This document shows, piece by piece, positions 1 through 6,304 of a stretch of DNA of 6,616 nucleotides. The notes below the pieces were generated by a model, which saw nothing but the letters and a program-made list of their open reading frames with translations, had not been told where the DNA came from and did not search any database. The DNA is from Ruminococcaceae bacterium UBA866 (GTDB lineage Bacteria; Bacillota; Clostridia; Oscillospirales; Ruminococcaceae). The position numbers and the translations under genes were made by a program. The stretch is taken from positions 89,421-96,036 of the forward strand of contig DBGA01000070.1 of the NCBI GenBank assembly GCA_002295325.1, written 5' to 3'. Numbering within the stretch: position 1 is the first letter of the stretch; each line of letters starts with the position of its first letter.

Positions 1-458
1 CATTCATGGGATTTGTGTTTGGATTTTTAAGCTTTATTGTCCAGTCATTTGTAACCCCAACCATCACGTCATTTGTTTTTACCCCCATTGTTTCCGTTGG
101 AAACGTTGGCGGAAGCTATTGGAGTTTGGTAATTTGCTTTGTTCCAAGGATTCTACTTGGCATTTGTGCGGCATTGCTATATCAATGGTTTTCAAGTATT
201 GACAAAAAAAATCGATGGTCTTACATTGCATCTAGTGTGTTGGCATCATTAATACATACCGTACTTGTTTTGGGTGGTATCTATGTATTTTTTAAAGATA
301 GTTATTCCGAGGCAATTGGTCAAGCTGCAAATTTGTTGCTTGGGTTAATAGGCTCGGTCATATTGACAAATGGCATTCCAGAGGCAATATTGGCGGGGGT
401 TGTCACTGTAGCGGTTGCAATTCCAATTAAGAAAGTGATGAACAAAACAGTTAGATAG
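1..458 (+). CDS. ECF transporter S component, 5'-truncated by window edge
   Basis: Membrane substrate-binding (S) subunit of an energy-coupling-factor vitamin or micronutrient importer, which would work with the shared EcfA/A'/T module encoded elsewhere. The frame is open to the first base, so the first visible Met (base 6) is probably internal: S components usually have about 170-200 residues and only about 150 are seen. The visible part is very hydrophobic, with helices (counted from that Met) near 1-18, 38-60, 72-96 and 108-142. The pattern GFVFG-SFI, then TP-TSFVFTP, then SYWSLVICFVPRILLG, then TVLVLGGIYVFF is what I recall from the PF12822-type S-component family. The C-terminus is basic (KKVMNKTVR), as expected on the cytoplasmic side. 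The substrate cannot be read from the sequence; folate or pantothenate types are possible. A strong terminator follows at once. Codon use is AT-rich, like the next two genes. Family call fairly firm, substrate unknown. Confidence 0.8.
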   Translation, partial: FMGFVFGFLSFIVQSFVTPTITSFVFTPIVSVGNVGGSYWSLVICFVPRILLGICAALLYQWFSSIDKKNRWSYIASSVLASLIHTVLVLGGIYVFFKDSYSEAIGQAANLLLGLIGSVILTNGIPEAILAGVVTVAVAIPIKKVMNKTVR

Positions 459-461
459 AAT

Positions 462-494
462 AAACTCCACCCCATATTTTGGGGTGGAGTTTTT
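462..494 (+). terminator. Intrinsic terminator of the ECF S-component gene
   Basis: A perfect 10-bp stem, ACTCCACCCC (464-473) with GGGGTGGAGT (481-490), encloses a 7-base loop. It can be extended by two A-T pairs and ends in a T-run (490-494). It starts 4 bases after the stop codon, so it ends the upstream transcript and separates it from the lipoprotein gene. Confidence 0.92.
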
Positions 495-527
495 CATAAC
501 ATAAAAATAAAATATCTGTGAAACTAC

Positions 528-556
528 TAGACATTTTTGACAAATAATTGTATAAT
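528..556 (+). promoter_or_regulatory. Sigma-A promoter of the lipoprotein gene
   Basis: TAGACA (528-533, 5 of 6 to the -35 consensus) and a perfect TATAAT (551-556) are separated by exactly 17 bases. Transcription would start near 563, which lies after the in-frame TTG at 548 and so excludes that codon as the start of the protein. A perfect TTGACA at 537-542 is only 8 bases from the -10 box and is probably a decoy. Confidence 0.8.
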
Positions 557-594
557 AGAAACAATTGTTTAGTACGTATAGACGTTAAAATTCT

Positions 595-600
595 AGGAGG
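595..600 (+). promoter_or_regulatory. RBS fixing the lipoprotein start
   Basis: AGGAGG lies 10 bases before the ATG at 611. It selects that ATG, which opens directly into a lipoprotein signal peptide, over the in-frame TTG at 548, which has no RBS and lies inside the promoter. Confidence 0.85.
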
Positions 601-610
601 AATAATAAAA

Positions 611-1678
611 ATGAAATTATTAAAACGCATTCTTGCACTAGCAATGGTTATGAGTATGACCTTGTCGCTAGCTGCTTGCTCTGATACATCATGGGTGTAT
701 GACTATAGCGGTAAGAAAATTCCATCGGGTGTGTACATAGCTTTCACATTGGAGGCATATGCCAATGCGCAAGCACATAAAGACATCAAAAAAGATGTTA
801 CTGATATTTTCAAGCAAACCCTTGACGGCAAAGCTGCAAGACAATGGATGATTGATGAAGCAAAGTCACTTTCTGATCATTTTATTGCAGTTGAAAACAA
901 ATTTGACGAGTTAGGTCTAACCTTTACTGAAAAAGAACAAAATGAAATTGACCAATCAGTAAAAACAGGTTGGGCACAATATGAAAAATTTTATACAAGC
1001 AACTCAGTGGGTGAGAAGTCCTACAAATCAATGGTAACAAACACTAAAAAACAAAGTTTAATTTTTGAAAAATACTATGGTACAGGCGGTATCGAGGAAG
1101 TTCCAAACGATAAACTTCTTGTTCATTTTAAAGATAACTTTGCAAGTGAAAATATTTTTGGAATTCCAACAGTACAGCCACTTGATGGTAAATTAAGCGA
1201 AGAAGACAAAAAGAAAAATGCAGAGTTAAAAGTTAAAGCTGATGAGTATGCAAAGCTATTTAACGAGGGCAAAAATACTGTAAACGAAATTTATGATATG
1301 TATGTTCACTATGATGCTGAAACTAAGCATGATGAAAAAAATGCCGAAGATAAAATCGGCAAGGATGAGGACACTAAAAAATACATTAAAAAAGATTCAA
1401 CTAGTCCATCTGAAAAGGTTGTAAAAGCAATTTTTGGTGAGATGAAAGATGACGGAGTTGCTAAGGTTATCGCTGACGACAAAGCATATTATATTGTTGT
1501 TCGCTATGATGTAACCAAAGATGAATCCAACTTTGAAGATATGAAAAAATCAGTTTTAGCAGATGTTAAAGGTGATGATTTCAATAAAATGGTTGAGGGT
1601 TGGGCAAAAGAGCAAAAAGCTGATGCAAACAATGCGGCAGTTAAGAGATACAATCCTAAAAAGGTAAACTTTAAATAA
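611..1678 (+). CDS. SurA/PrsA-like foldase lipoprotein (degenerate parvulin type)
   Basis: A 355-residue lipoprotein, probably anchored outside the cytoplasmic membrane and acting as a chaperone for exported proteins. The signal peptide has a basic start (MKLLKR), a hydrophobic core and a lipobox LAAC with lipidated Cys23. Residues about 28-160 resemble the helical SurA_N-type region: the stretch around IPSGVYIAFTLEAYANA (37-53) and LGLTFTEKEQNEID (101-114) are of the kind seen in clostridial peptidyl-prolyl isomerase lipoproteins. Residues about 165-300 look like a remnant rotamase domain: the closing strand pattern KVVKAIFGEMKDDGVAKVI then AYYIVVRYD (269-300) fits a parvulin C-terminal half, but the usual opening A-x-HIL strand is not visible and a Lys/Glu/Asp-rich insert (about 195-265) replaces much of the middle. 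Isomerase activity is therefore doubtful. Single-gene unit with its own promoter, RBS and terminator. Gln codons are 8 CAA to 1 CAG. Family call is from pattern recognition only. Confidence 0.7.
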   Translation: MKLLKRILALAMVMSMTLSLAACSDTSWVYDYSGKKIPSGVYIAFTLEAYANAQAHKDIKKDVTDIFKQTLDGKAARQWMIDEAKSLSDHFIAVENKFDELGLTFTEKEQNEIDQSVKTGWAQYEKFYTSNSVGEKSYKSMVTNTKKQSLIFEKYYGTGGIEEVPNDKLLVHFKDNFASENIFGIPTVQPLDGKLSEEDKKKNAELKVKADEYAKLFNEGKNTVNEIYDMYVHYDAETKHDEKNAEDKIGKDEDTKKYIKKDSTSPSEKVVKAIFGEMKDDGVAKVIADDKAYYIVVRYDVTKDESNFEDMKKSVLADVKGDDFNKMVEGWAKEQKADANNAAVKRYNPKKVNFK

Positions 1679-1696
1679 GATTATTACATAAACATC

Positions 1697-1731
1697 AATA
1701 TAACCACCTATTAATAGGTGGTTATATTTTT
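1697..1731 (+). terminator. Intrinsic terminator of the lipoprotein gene
   Basis: A 14-bp perfect stem (1697-1710 with 1715-1728; core AACCACCTA/TAGGTGGTT) with a four-base TTAA loop runs into a T-run at 1727-1731. It begins 18 bases after the stop codon. Confidence 0.92.
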
Positions 1732-1746
1732 CCATTTTTATTTAGC

Positions 1747-1775
1747 TTGTGTTCTTAACGAATTAGTGATATAAT
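1747..1775 (+). promoter_or_regulatory. Extended -10 promoter candidate in the spacer
   Basis: TTGTGT (1747-1752, 3 of 6 to the -35 consensus) is 17 bases from a perfect TATAAT (1770-1775), preceded by the extended -10 TG at 1767-1768. Transcription would begin near 1782 and meet the hairpin at 1804-1830 after only about 45-50 bases. The strong -10 could still arise by chance in AT-rich DNA. Confidence 0.45.
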
Positions 1776-1803
1776 TTTATAAATCATATTAGATTAAGAA
1801 TAT

Positions 1804-1830
1804 AAAGCCATTGTATTGGCTTTTTGTTTT
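1804..1830 (+). terminator. Short terminator-like hairpin in the symporter leader region
   Basis: AAAGCCA (1804-1810) pairs with TGGCTTT (1817-1823) around a 6-base loop, followed by a T-rich tail broken by one G. The stem is short but of intrinsic terminator form. It could end a very short RNA from the promoter at 1747-1775, back up the upstream terminator, or act as an attenuator for the symporter gene. Confidence 0.55.
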
Positions 1831-1929
1831 TACCTTCAATAGATACACTTTAAAGCAATAAATTATACTGGATTAATATATTAAAGATATAAGTGTGTTT
1901 CAATAAAGTAACAACGAGGTCTAATAGTA

Positions 1930-1958
1930 TTAGCATAATGTAGATTTTTAGGTATAAA
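1930..1958 (+). promoter_or_regulatory. Probable promoter of the NSS symporter gene
   Basis: TTAGCA (1930-1935, 4 of 6) and TATAAA (1953-1958, 5 of 6) are spaced by 17 bases. The predicted start near 1965 gives a leader of about 20 bases ahead of the RBS. It is the best-spaced pair close to the gene, but the region is very AT-rich and chance matches are common. Confidence 0.4.
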
Positions 1959-1976
1959 ATAATTAAAATATTTCGT

Positions 1977-1982
1977 GGAGGA
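1977..1982 (+). promoter_or_regulatory. RBS fixing the NSS symporter start
   Basis: GGAGGA lies 4 bases before the ATG at 1987. An in-frame GTG at 1975 overlaps this RBS and has none of its own, so it is not the start. Confidence 0.8.
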
Positions 1983-1986
1983 CCCA

Positions 1987-3333
1987 ATGGAAAAACAAGA
2001 AAAACGTGGTAAATTTTCATCATCATTAGGATTTATTTTGGCGGCAACTGGATCTGCCGTAGGGCTCGGGAACCTATGGAAATTTCCATATATTGCAGGA
2101 CAAAGTGGCGGTGCGGTTTTTTTAATCATATATATCATCTTTGTGTTTTTGCTCGGTGTGCCAATTATGATTGGAGAAATGGCAATTGGACGAAAAACCA
2201 AACTGAATCCAATTGGGGCGTATAAAACTTTAAACAAAAAGTACACTTTTATCGGAGTTATCGGAGTTGTTGGTGCGTTTGTAATACTATCCTACTACAG
2301 CGTAATAGGTGGTTGGGTGTTAAAATATATCACAGCCTACATCACAGGAAATAATATTACTGACTCTACAAATTATTATCAGTCTTTCATCTCATCATCA
2401 ATTGAGCCAATATTATGGCATTTTATATTTATGGCGGCAACCTGCTTCATAGTGCTTAAGGGTGTATCAGCAGGAATTGAGAAGTTCAGTAAGGTTTTAC
2501 TACCGGCACTATTTATAATTATTATAGTAATTGCAGTTCGTTCGATGACCTTTGAGGGTGCAGCGGCAGGAATAAAATATTTTCTAGTTCCAAATTGGTC
2601 TGATATCGATTCACTTCCAAAGCTTGGAAAAGTAGTTGTAGCGGCTATGGGACAAGTCTTTTTTAGCCTAAGCCTTGGAATGGGAACCATGATAACCTAT
2701 GGCAGTTATTTAAAGAAAGGCTCAAATATTCAAAAAAGTGCAGTTCTTGTTCCAATTTTTGATACCATTTTTGCGATTTTGGCAGGGCTAGCAATACTAC
2801 CAGCGGTGTTTGCGTTTGGTTTTGAGCCTTCAGCAGGACCAGGATTGCTCTTTGAAACACTTCCAAAGGTATTTTCATCCATGCCTTTTGGAATAGTGTT
2901 TGGATTAATGTTTTTTGTGCTAGTGTTTTTTGCGGCAATAACTTCGTCAGTTTCATTACTAGAGGTGGTAACTTCATTTTGCATTGATAACCTGAAGATG
3001 AAACGTAAGACTGCGGCAATACTTATTTCTATCATAATGGCGTTGATTGGAATTCTTGCAGCACTTTCCTTTGGAGTGCTACAAGATGTAAAAATATTTG
3101 GCAGTACTATTTTTGACTCCATGACATTTCTATCAGATAAGGTAATTATGCCGATTGGCGGAATGCTAATGTGTATTTTCGTGGGGCATATCTGGGGTGT
3201 TGACAATATTGCCTTAGAAATTTCAAACGGTGGAGTAATACCATTTAAATGGAAAAATTTATTTAGCATCATTATGAAATATATTGCACCAGCATTGATT
3301 ATGATTATATTTATATCATCGTTGTTTGCATAG
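1987..3333 (+). CDS. Sodium-dependent transporter, NSS/SLC6 family
   Basis: A 448-residue sodium symporter of the LeuT/MhsT/TnaT family, probably driving uptake of amino acids or related small molecules with the Na+ gradient. The family signature GSAVGLGNLWKFPY (22-35) is the unwound part of helix 1 that binds Na+ and substrate. Helix 6 has SLSLGMG (227-233), matching the LeuT helix 6 break. Helix 8 has TSS (319-321), the Na2-site pair of LeuT. About 11 membrane segments are visible (near 13-36, 42-64, 87-115, 141-160, 168-188, 216-241, 251-279, 300-334, 343-363, 375-402, 424-446), the usual bacterial number, against 12 in LeuT. Asp259 at the start of helix 7 is near the place where a carboxylate replaces chloride in Cl-independent members; the exact alignment is uncertain. 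The substrate cannot be predicted. The gene stands alone and converges on ppdK. Gln codons are 5 CAA to 1 CAG. Confidence 0.93.
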   Translation: MEKQEKRGKFSSSLGFILAATGSAVGLGNLWKFPYIAGQSGGAVFLIIYIIFVFLLGVPIMIGEMAIGRKTKLNPIGAYKTLNKKYTFIGVIGVVGAFVILSYYSVIGGWVLKYITAYITGNNITDSTNYYQSFISSSIEPILWHFIFMAATCFIVLKGVSAGIEKFSKVLLPALFIIIIVIAVRSMTFEGAAAGIKYFLVPNWSDIDSLPKLGKVVVAAMGQVFFSLSLGMGTMITYGSYLKKGSNIQKSAVLVPIFDTIFAILAGLAILPAVFAFGFEPSAGPGLLFETLPKVFSSMPFGIVFGLMFFVLVFFAAITSSVSLLEVVTSFCIDNLKMKRKTAAILISIIMALIGILAALSFGVLQDVKIFGSTIFDSMTFLSDKVIMPIGGMLMCIFVGHIWGVDNIALEISNGGVIPFKWKNLFSIIMKYIAPALIMIIFISSLFA

Positions 3334-3400
3334 AGTAAGCTTAGTATGAAAATATTTCTTGTGCAATAGTTTCTTTGCCTACTCATACAAAAAACAACAA

Positions 3401-3434
3401 GACACCCCAACATCTATTAAGAAGTTGGGGTGTT
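3401..3434 (-). terminator. Intrinsic terminator of ppdK in the convergent gap
   Basis: A perfect 10-bp stem, ACACCCCAAC (3402-3411) with GTTGGGGTGT (3424-3433), partly extends into its loop. Read on the minus strand it is followed by TTGTTGTTTTTT (3401-3390), a good T-tail, 16 bases after the ppdK stop. On the plus strand the tail is weak (TTAATTATG), so it may stop symporter transcripts only partly. The other structure after the symporter stop is a weak long-loop pairing of 3333-3340 with 3377-3384 (7 of 8 pairs). Confidence 0.85.
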
Positions 3435-3449
3435 AATTATGAAATTAAA

Positions 3450-6086
3450 CTATTTCACGTTCTTTTCTTTTAATGCAGCCTGAGCAGCAGCAAGTCTAGC
3501 AATTGGAACACGGAAAGGTGAGCATGAAACATAGTTTAGTCCGGTTCTATGACAGAACTCAACTGAGCTAGGGTCGCCACCATGTTCGCCACAGATACCA
3601 AGTTTAAGGTCAGGGCGAGCTTCTTTACCAAGTTTGCAAGCTAATTCAACCAATTTACCAACGCCTTTTTGGTCAAGTCTAGCAAACGGATCGTTCTCAT
3701 AAATTTTCTTTTCGTAGTAAGAACCTAAGAAACCACCAGCGTCATCACGGCTAAAGCCAAATGTCATCTGAGTTAGGTCATTAGTACCGAATGAGAAGAA
3801 ATCAGCTTCTGCCGCAATTTCATCAGCAGTGATTGCAGCACGAGGAATCTCTATCATAGTACCAACTTTATAATGTAAATCAGAGTTGTGTTTTGCTATG
3901 ATTTCGTCAGCAGTTTTAACAACAATAGATTTTACATATTGAAGCTCTTTGATTTCGCCGACAAGTGGAATCATAATCTCAGGAACGATATCCCAATCAG
4001 GATGATTTTTCTTAAAGTTTACAGCAGCCTCAATTACAGCGGTTGTTTGCATCTCGGCAATTTCTGGATAAGAAACAGCAAGGCGACAACCACGATGACC
4101 CATCATAGGATTAAACTCATGAAGAGAAGTTATAACTGCTTTTAGGTCGGTAACAGACATTTTCATTTCAGCTGCAAGAGCCACAATATCATCTTCACCA
4201 GTTGGTAAGAATTCGTGTAGAGGAGGGTCTAGGAAACGAATGGTTACAGGGTAACCGCCCATTGCCTCATATAGAGCCTCAAAGTCACCTTGTTGCATTG
4301 GAAGAAGTTTGGCAAGAGCCACTCTTCTTTGTGCCTCGGACTTTGAAACTATCATTTCACGCATTGCTTTAATTCTGTCGCCCTCAAAGAACATATGCTC
4401 TGTACGAGTAAGTCCAATTCCTTGTGCGCCAAATTTTGCAGCTTGTTGTGCATCAGCAGGAGTATCAGCATTGGTTCTAACTTTCAGTCTTCTATACTTG
4501 TCTGCCCATGCCATGATTCTGCCGAATTCACCGATAATGGCTGCATCTACTGTCGGAATGATTCCGTCATAGATCTTTCCGGTAGATCCATCAAGGGATA
4601 AGAAGTCTCCTTCATGATATTCCTTGCCTGACAGGACGAATTTCTTGTTCTCTTCATCCATAACGATTTCTGAACAGCCGGATACACAGCATGTACCCAT
4701 TCCACGTGCAACAACTGCTGCATGAGAAGTCATACCGCCACGTACGGTTAAGATACCCTGAGCGGCCTTCATTCCTTCAATATCTTCCGGAGAGGTCTCA
4801 AGACGAACCAGAACAACCTTCTCGCCTCTTTCATGCCATGCTTTTGCTTCGTCTGCTGTAAATACGATCTTACCGCATGCAGCTCCAGGAGATGCTGCCA
4901 GAGCCTTTCCAATCGGTTCTGTCTTCTTTAATGCATCTGTATCAAACTGAGGATGGAGTAAGGTATCCAAGTTTCTTGGATCGATCATCTTAACTGCCTT
5001 CTCCTCTGAAATCATGCCTTCGTCAACCAGATCACAAGCAATCTTTAAAGCAGCCTTTGCTGTTCTCTTGCCGTTACGGGTCTGAAGCATGTAAAGTGTT
5101 CTATCTTCAATGGTAAATTCCATATCCTGCATATCTCTGTAATGGTCTTCCAGCTTATTGCAGATTCCTACGAACTGCTCATATGCTTCCGGCATAACTT
5201 CCTTTAACTGGTCGATCTTCTGAGGTGTACGGATACCTGCAACTACGTCCTCGCCCTGTGCGTTCATTAAGAATTCACCCATAAGGTGTTTCTCGCCGGT
5301 TGCTGGGTCACGGGTAAATGCAACACCGGTACCGGAGGTCTCGCCCATGTTTCCGAACGCCATCATCTGCACGTTAACAGCAGTACCCCAGGAATATGGG
5401 ATATCGTTGTCGCGGCGATATACGTTTGCTCTTGGGTTGTTCCAGGAACGGAAAACAGCCTTGATTGCTTCCATCAGCTGTAACTTAGGATCTGCCGGGA
5501 AATCTGCTCCGATCTTTTCCTTATATTCAGCCTGGAACTGTTTTGCAAGCTCCTTTAAATCCTCAGCAGTTAAATCTACGTCCTCTGTGATTCCTTTTTC
5601 TTCCTTCATCTTATCGATAAGCTCTTCAAAGAACTTTTTGCCTACCTCCATAACGACGTCGGAGAACATCTGGATAAATCTGCGGTAACAGTCCCATGCC
5701 CAACGGGGATTACCGGATTTTGCAGCCAGAACTTCCACTACTTCTTCATTTAAACCAAGGTTTAAGATGGTATCCATCATACCTGGCATGGATGCTCTAG
5801 CACCAGAACGAACAGAAACCAGAAGAGGATTTTCCTTATCGCCGAACTTCTTTCCGGTGATCTCTTCCATCTTATTGATGTGTTCCATAATCTGGTCCAT
5901 GATCTCATCGTTAATCTTCTCGCCGTCCTCATAATACTGAGTACAAGCCTCTGTTGTTATGGTAAATCCCTGGGGAACCGGAAGACCTAAATTTGTCATC
6001 TCTGCCAAATTGGCTCCTTTTCCACCTAACAGGTTTTTCATGCTTGCATTACCTTCGGTAAACAAATAAACCCATTTTCTTGCCAT
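3450..6086 (-). CDS. ppdK: Pyruvate, phosphate dikinase (compositional mosaic)
   Basis: Cytosolic enzyme interconverting pyruvate + ATP + Pi and PEP + AMP + PPi; in anaerobic Clostridia it can run either way between glycolysis and gluconeogenesis. The 878 residues compare with 874 in Clostridium symbiosum, and all domains are complete. The ATP-grasp domain (about 1-340) has GGKGANL with Lys23, SVRSGARASMPGMMDT with Arg93, Glu323 and LQTR with Arg337. The phosphohistidine domain (about 390-510) has GGMTSHAAVVARGMG with catalytic His455. The PEP/pyruvate barrel (about 512-878) has Arg561, Arg617, the signature DFFSFGTNDLTQMTFGFSRDD (about 762-782) and GICGEHGGDP with catalytic Cys832. The start is supported by GAGGAGG 10 bases upstream and the family N-terminus MARKWVY. 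No PPDK regulatory-protein gene is in view. Oddity: codon use changes abruptly near residues 534-547 (Gln CAG to CAA, Leu CTG to CTA), suggesting two origins; the frame is intact and no key residue is lost. Confidence 0.97.
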   Translation of the reverse strand: MARKWVYLFTEGNASMKNLLGGKGANLAEMTNLGLPVPQGFTITTEACTQYYEDGEKINDEIMDQIMEHINKMEEITGKKFGDKENPLLVSVRSGARASMPGMMDTILNLGLNEEVVEVLAAKSGNPRWAWDCYRRFIQMFSDVVMEVGKKFFEELIDKMKEEKGITEDVDLTAEDLKELAKQFQAEYKEKIGADFPADPKLQLMEAIKAVFRSWNNPRANVYRRDNDIPYSWGTAVNVQMMAFGNMGETSGTGVAFTRDPATGEKHLMGEFLMNAQGEDVVAGIRTPQKIDQLKEVMPEAYEQFVGICNKLEDHYRDMQDMEFTIEDRTLYMLQTRNGKRTAKAALKIACDLVDEGMISEEKAVKMIDPRNLDTLLHPQFDTDALKKTEPIGKALAASPGAACGKIVFTADEAKAWHERGEKVVLVRLETSPEDIEGMKAAQGILTVRGGMTSHAAVVARGMGTCCVSGCSEIVMDEENKKFVLSGKEYHEGDFLSLDGSTGKIYDGIIPTVDAAIIGEFGRIMAWADKYRRLKVRTNADTPADAQQAAKFGAQGIGLTRTEHMFFEGDRIKAMREMIVSKSEAQRRVALAKLLPMQQGDFEALYEAMGGYPVTIRFLDPPLHEFLPTGEDDIVALAAEMKMSVTDLKAVITSLHEFNPMMGHRGCRLAVSYPEIAEMQTTAVIEAAVNFKKNHPDWDIVPEIMIPLVGEIKELQYVKSIVVKTADEIIAKHNSDLHYKVGTMIEIPRAAITADEIAAEADFFSFGTNDLTQMTFGFSRDDAGGFLGSYYEKKIYENDPFARLDQKGVGKLVELACKLGKEARPDLKLGICGEHGGDPSSVEFCHRTGLNYVSCSPFRVPIARLAAAQAALKEKNVK

Positions 6087-6096
6087 AAGTAAATTT

Positions 6097-6103
6097 CCTC
6101 CTC
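6097..6103 (-). promoter_or_regulatory. RBS of ppdK
   Basis: GAGGAGG on the minus strand, 10 bases before the ATG at 6086-6084. It is a strong match to the 16S rRNA 3' end and lies 7 bases downstream of the last leader hairpin, so it is probably free for ribosomes. Confidence 0.85.
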
Positions 6104-6110
6104 AAATTGT

Positions 6111-6162
6111 GTTGGTTGTCCAACTTTTCTGCCGGTTTGATTTGCAGAAAAGCCCTGCAAAT
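6111..6162 (-). repeat. Interlocking inverted repeats in the ppdK leader and start site
   Basis: Three inverted repeats are packed together. GTTGG/CCAAC pairs 6111-6115 with 6120-6124 around a 4-base loop. TTTTCTGC (6125-6132) pairs with GCAGAAAA (6144-6151). ATTTGCAG (6140-6147) pairs with CTGCAAAT (6155-6162), beginning directly beside the -10 box. The second and third share the central arm and cannot both form. In the ppdK mRNA the first two would make tandem stem-loops in the leader of about 70 bases. As DNA, the third covers the predicted start site and could be an operator. No known motif recognised. Confidence 0.6.
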
Positions 6163-6190
6163 ATTATAGCATAATTCAAACGCTAGTAAA
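6163..6190 (-). promoter_or_regulatory. Extended -10 promoter of ppdK
   Basis: On the minus strand, TATAAT (6168-6163) is preceded by TGC, giving an extended -10 TGCTATAAT. TTTACT (6190-6185, 4 of 6 to the -35 consensus) is 16 bases upstream. Transcription would start near 6156, so ppdK has its own promoter rather than depending on the upstream MATE gene. Confidence 0.72.
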
Positions 6191-6275
6191 GGGGGTTTCT
6201 TTAATTATTGGCAAAAATTAGCTCTTTTTTCGATACAATTACCTTGAAAGTACTTCCATAGTCAGTCATTTTCCG

Positions 6276-6303
6276 ATATGCGATTTTAGTTCGCATATGC
6301 GAA
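6276..6303. repeat. ATATGCGA repeat cluster beside the MATE stop codon
   Basis: ATATGCGA occurs directly at 6276-6283 and 6295-6302 and inverted as TCGCATAT at 6291-6298. The right part forms a perfect 14-bp palindrome TTCGCATATGCGAA (6290-6303), ending one base before the MATE stop triplet (6305-6307). An 8-bp hairpin (6276-6283 with 6291-6298, 7-base loop) is possible, but no T-run follows on either strand. A protein-binding site or a weak, non-canonical transcript end are both possible. Confidence 0.5.
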
Positions 6304-6304
6304 T

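Larger units (their letters stand above)
1732..1986. other. Gene-free AT-rich spacer before the symporter gene
   Basis: No credible coding frame on either strand. It holds a promoter-like site (1747-1775), a small terminator-like hairpin (1804-1830) and a probable symporter promoter (1930-1958). It also has a perfect AT-only palindrome TTAATATATTAA (1873-1884) and distant complementary segments ACACTT (1845-1850) and AAGTGT (1891-1896), both weak given the base composition. No riboswitch or T-box motif was recognised. Confidence 0.6.

Noticed and set aside
537..542. Perfect TTGACA as the -35 box of the lipoprotein gene
   Set aside because: It is only 8 bases from the TATAAT. TAGACA at 528-533 has the correct 17-base spacing.
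548..610. In-frame upstream extension of the lipoprotein from a TTG codon
   Set aside because: The TTG lies inside the promoter, before the predicted transcription start, and has no RBS. The ATG at 611 has AGGAGG and begins a standard lipoprotein signal peptide.
1975..1986. GTG start four codons upstream for the symporter
   Set aside because: The GTG overlaps the GGAGGA that serves the ATG at 1987, and the added residues have no family support.
1881..3413. Antisense open frames over the symporter gene (1881-2246, 2379-2690, 2663-3019, 2730-3413)
   Set aside because: They are opposite a clear NSS family gene, have no RBS seen, and their translations look like complements of a membrane protein rather than any family.
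3888..5688. Plus-strand open frames inside ppdK (such as 3888-4145, 4309-4572, 5347-5688)
   Set aside because: They are shadows of ppdK, whose reading frame is complete with all catalytic motifs; the translations match no family.
6208..6239. Plus-strand promoter TTGGCA with TACAAT
   Set aside because: The spacer is 20 bases and no plus-strand gene follows.
6276..6298. Hairpin as the intrinsic terminator of the MATE gene
   Set aside because: No T-run follows the stem on the minus strand or the plus strand, so it is listed only as a repeat.
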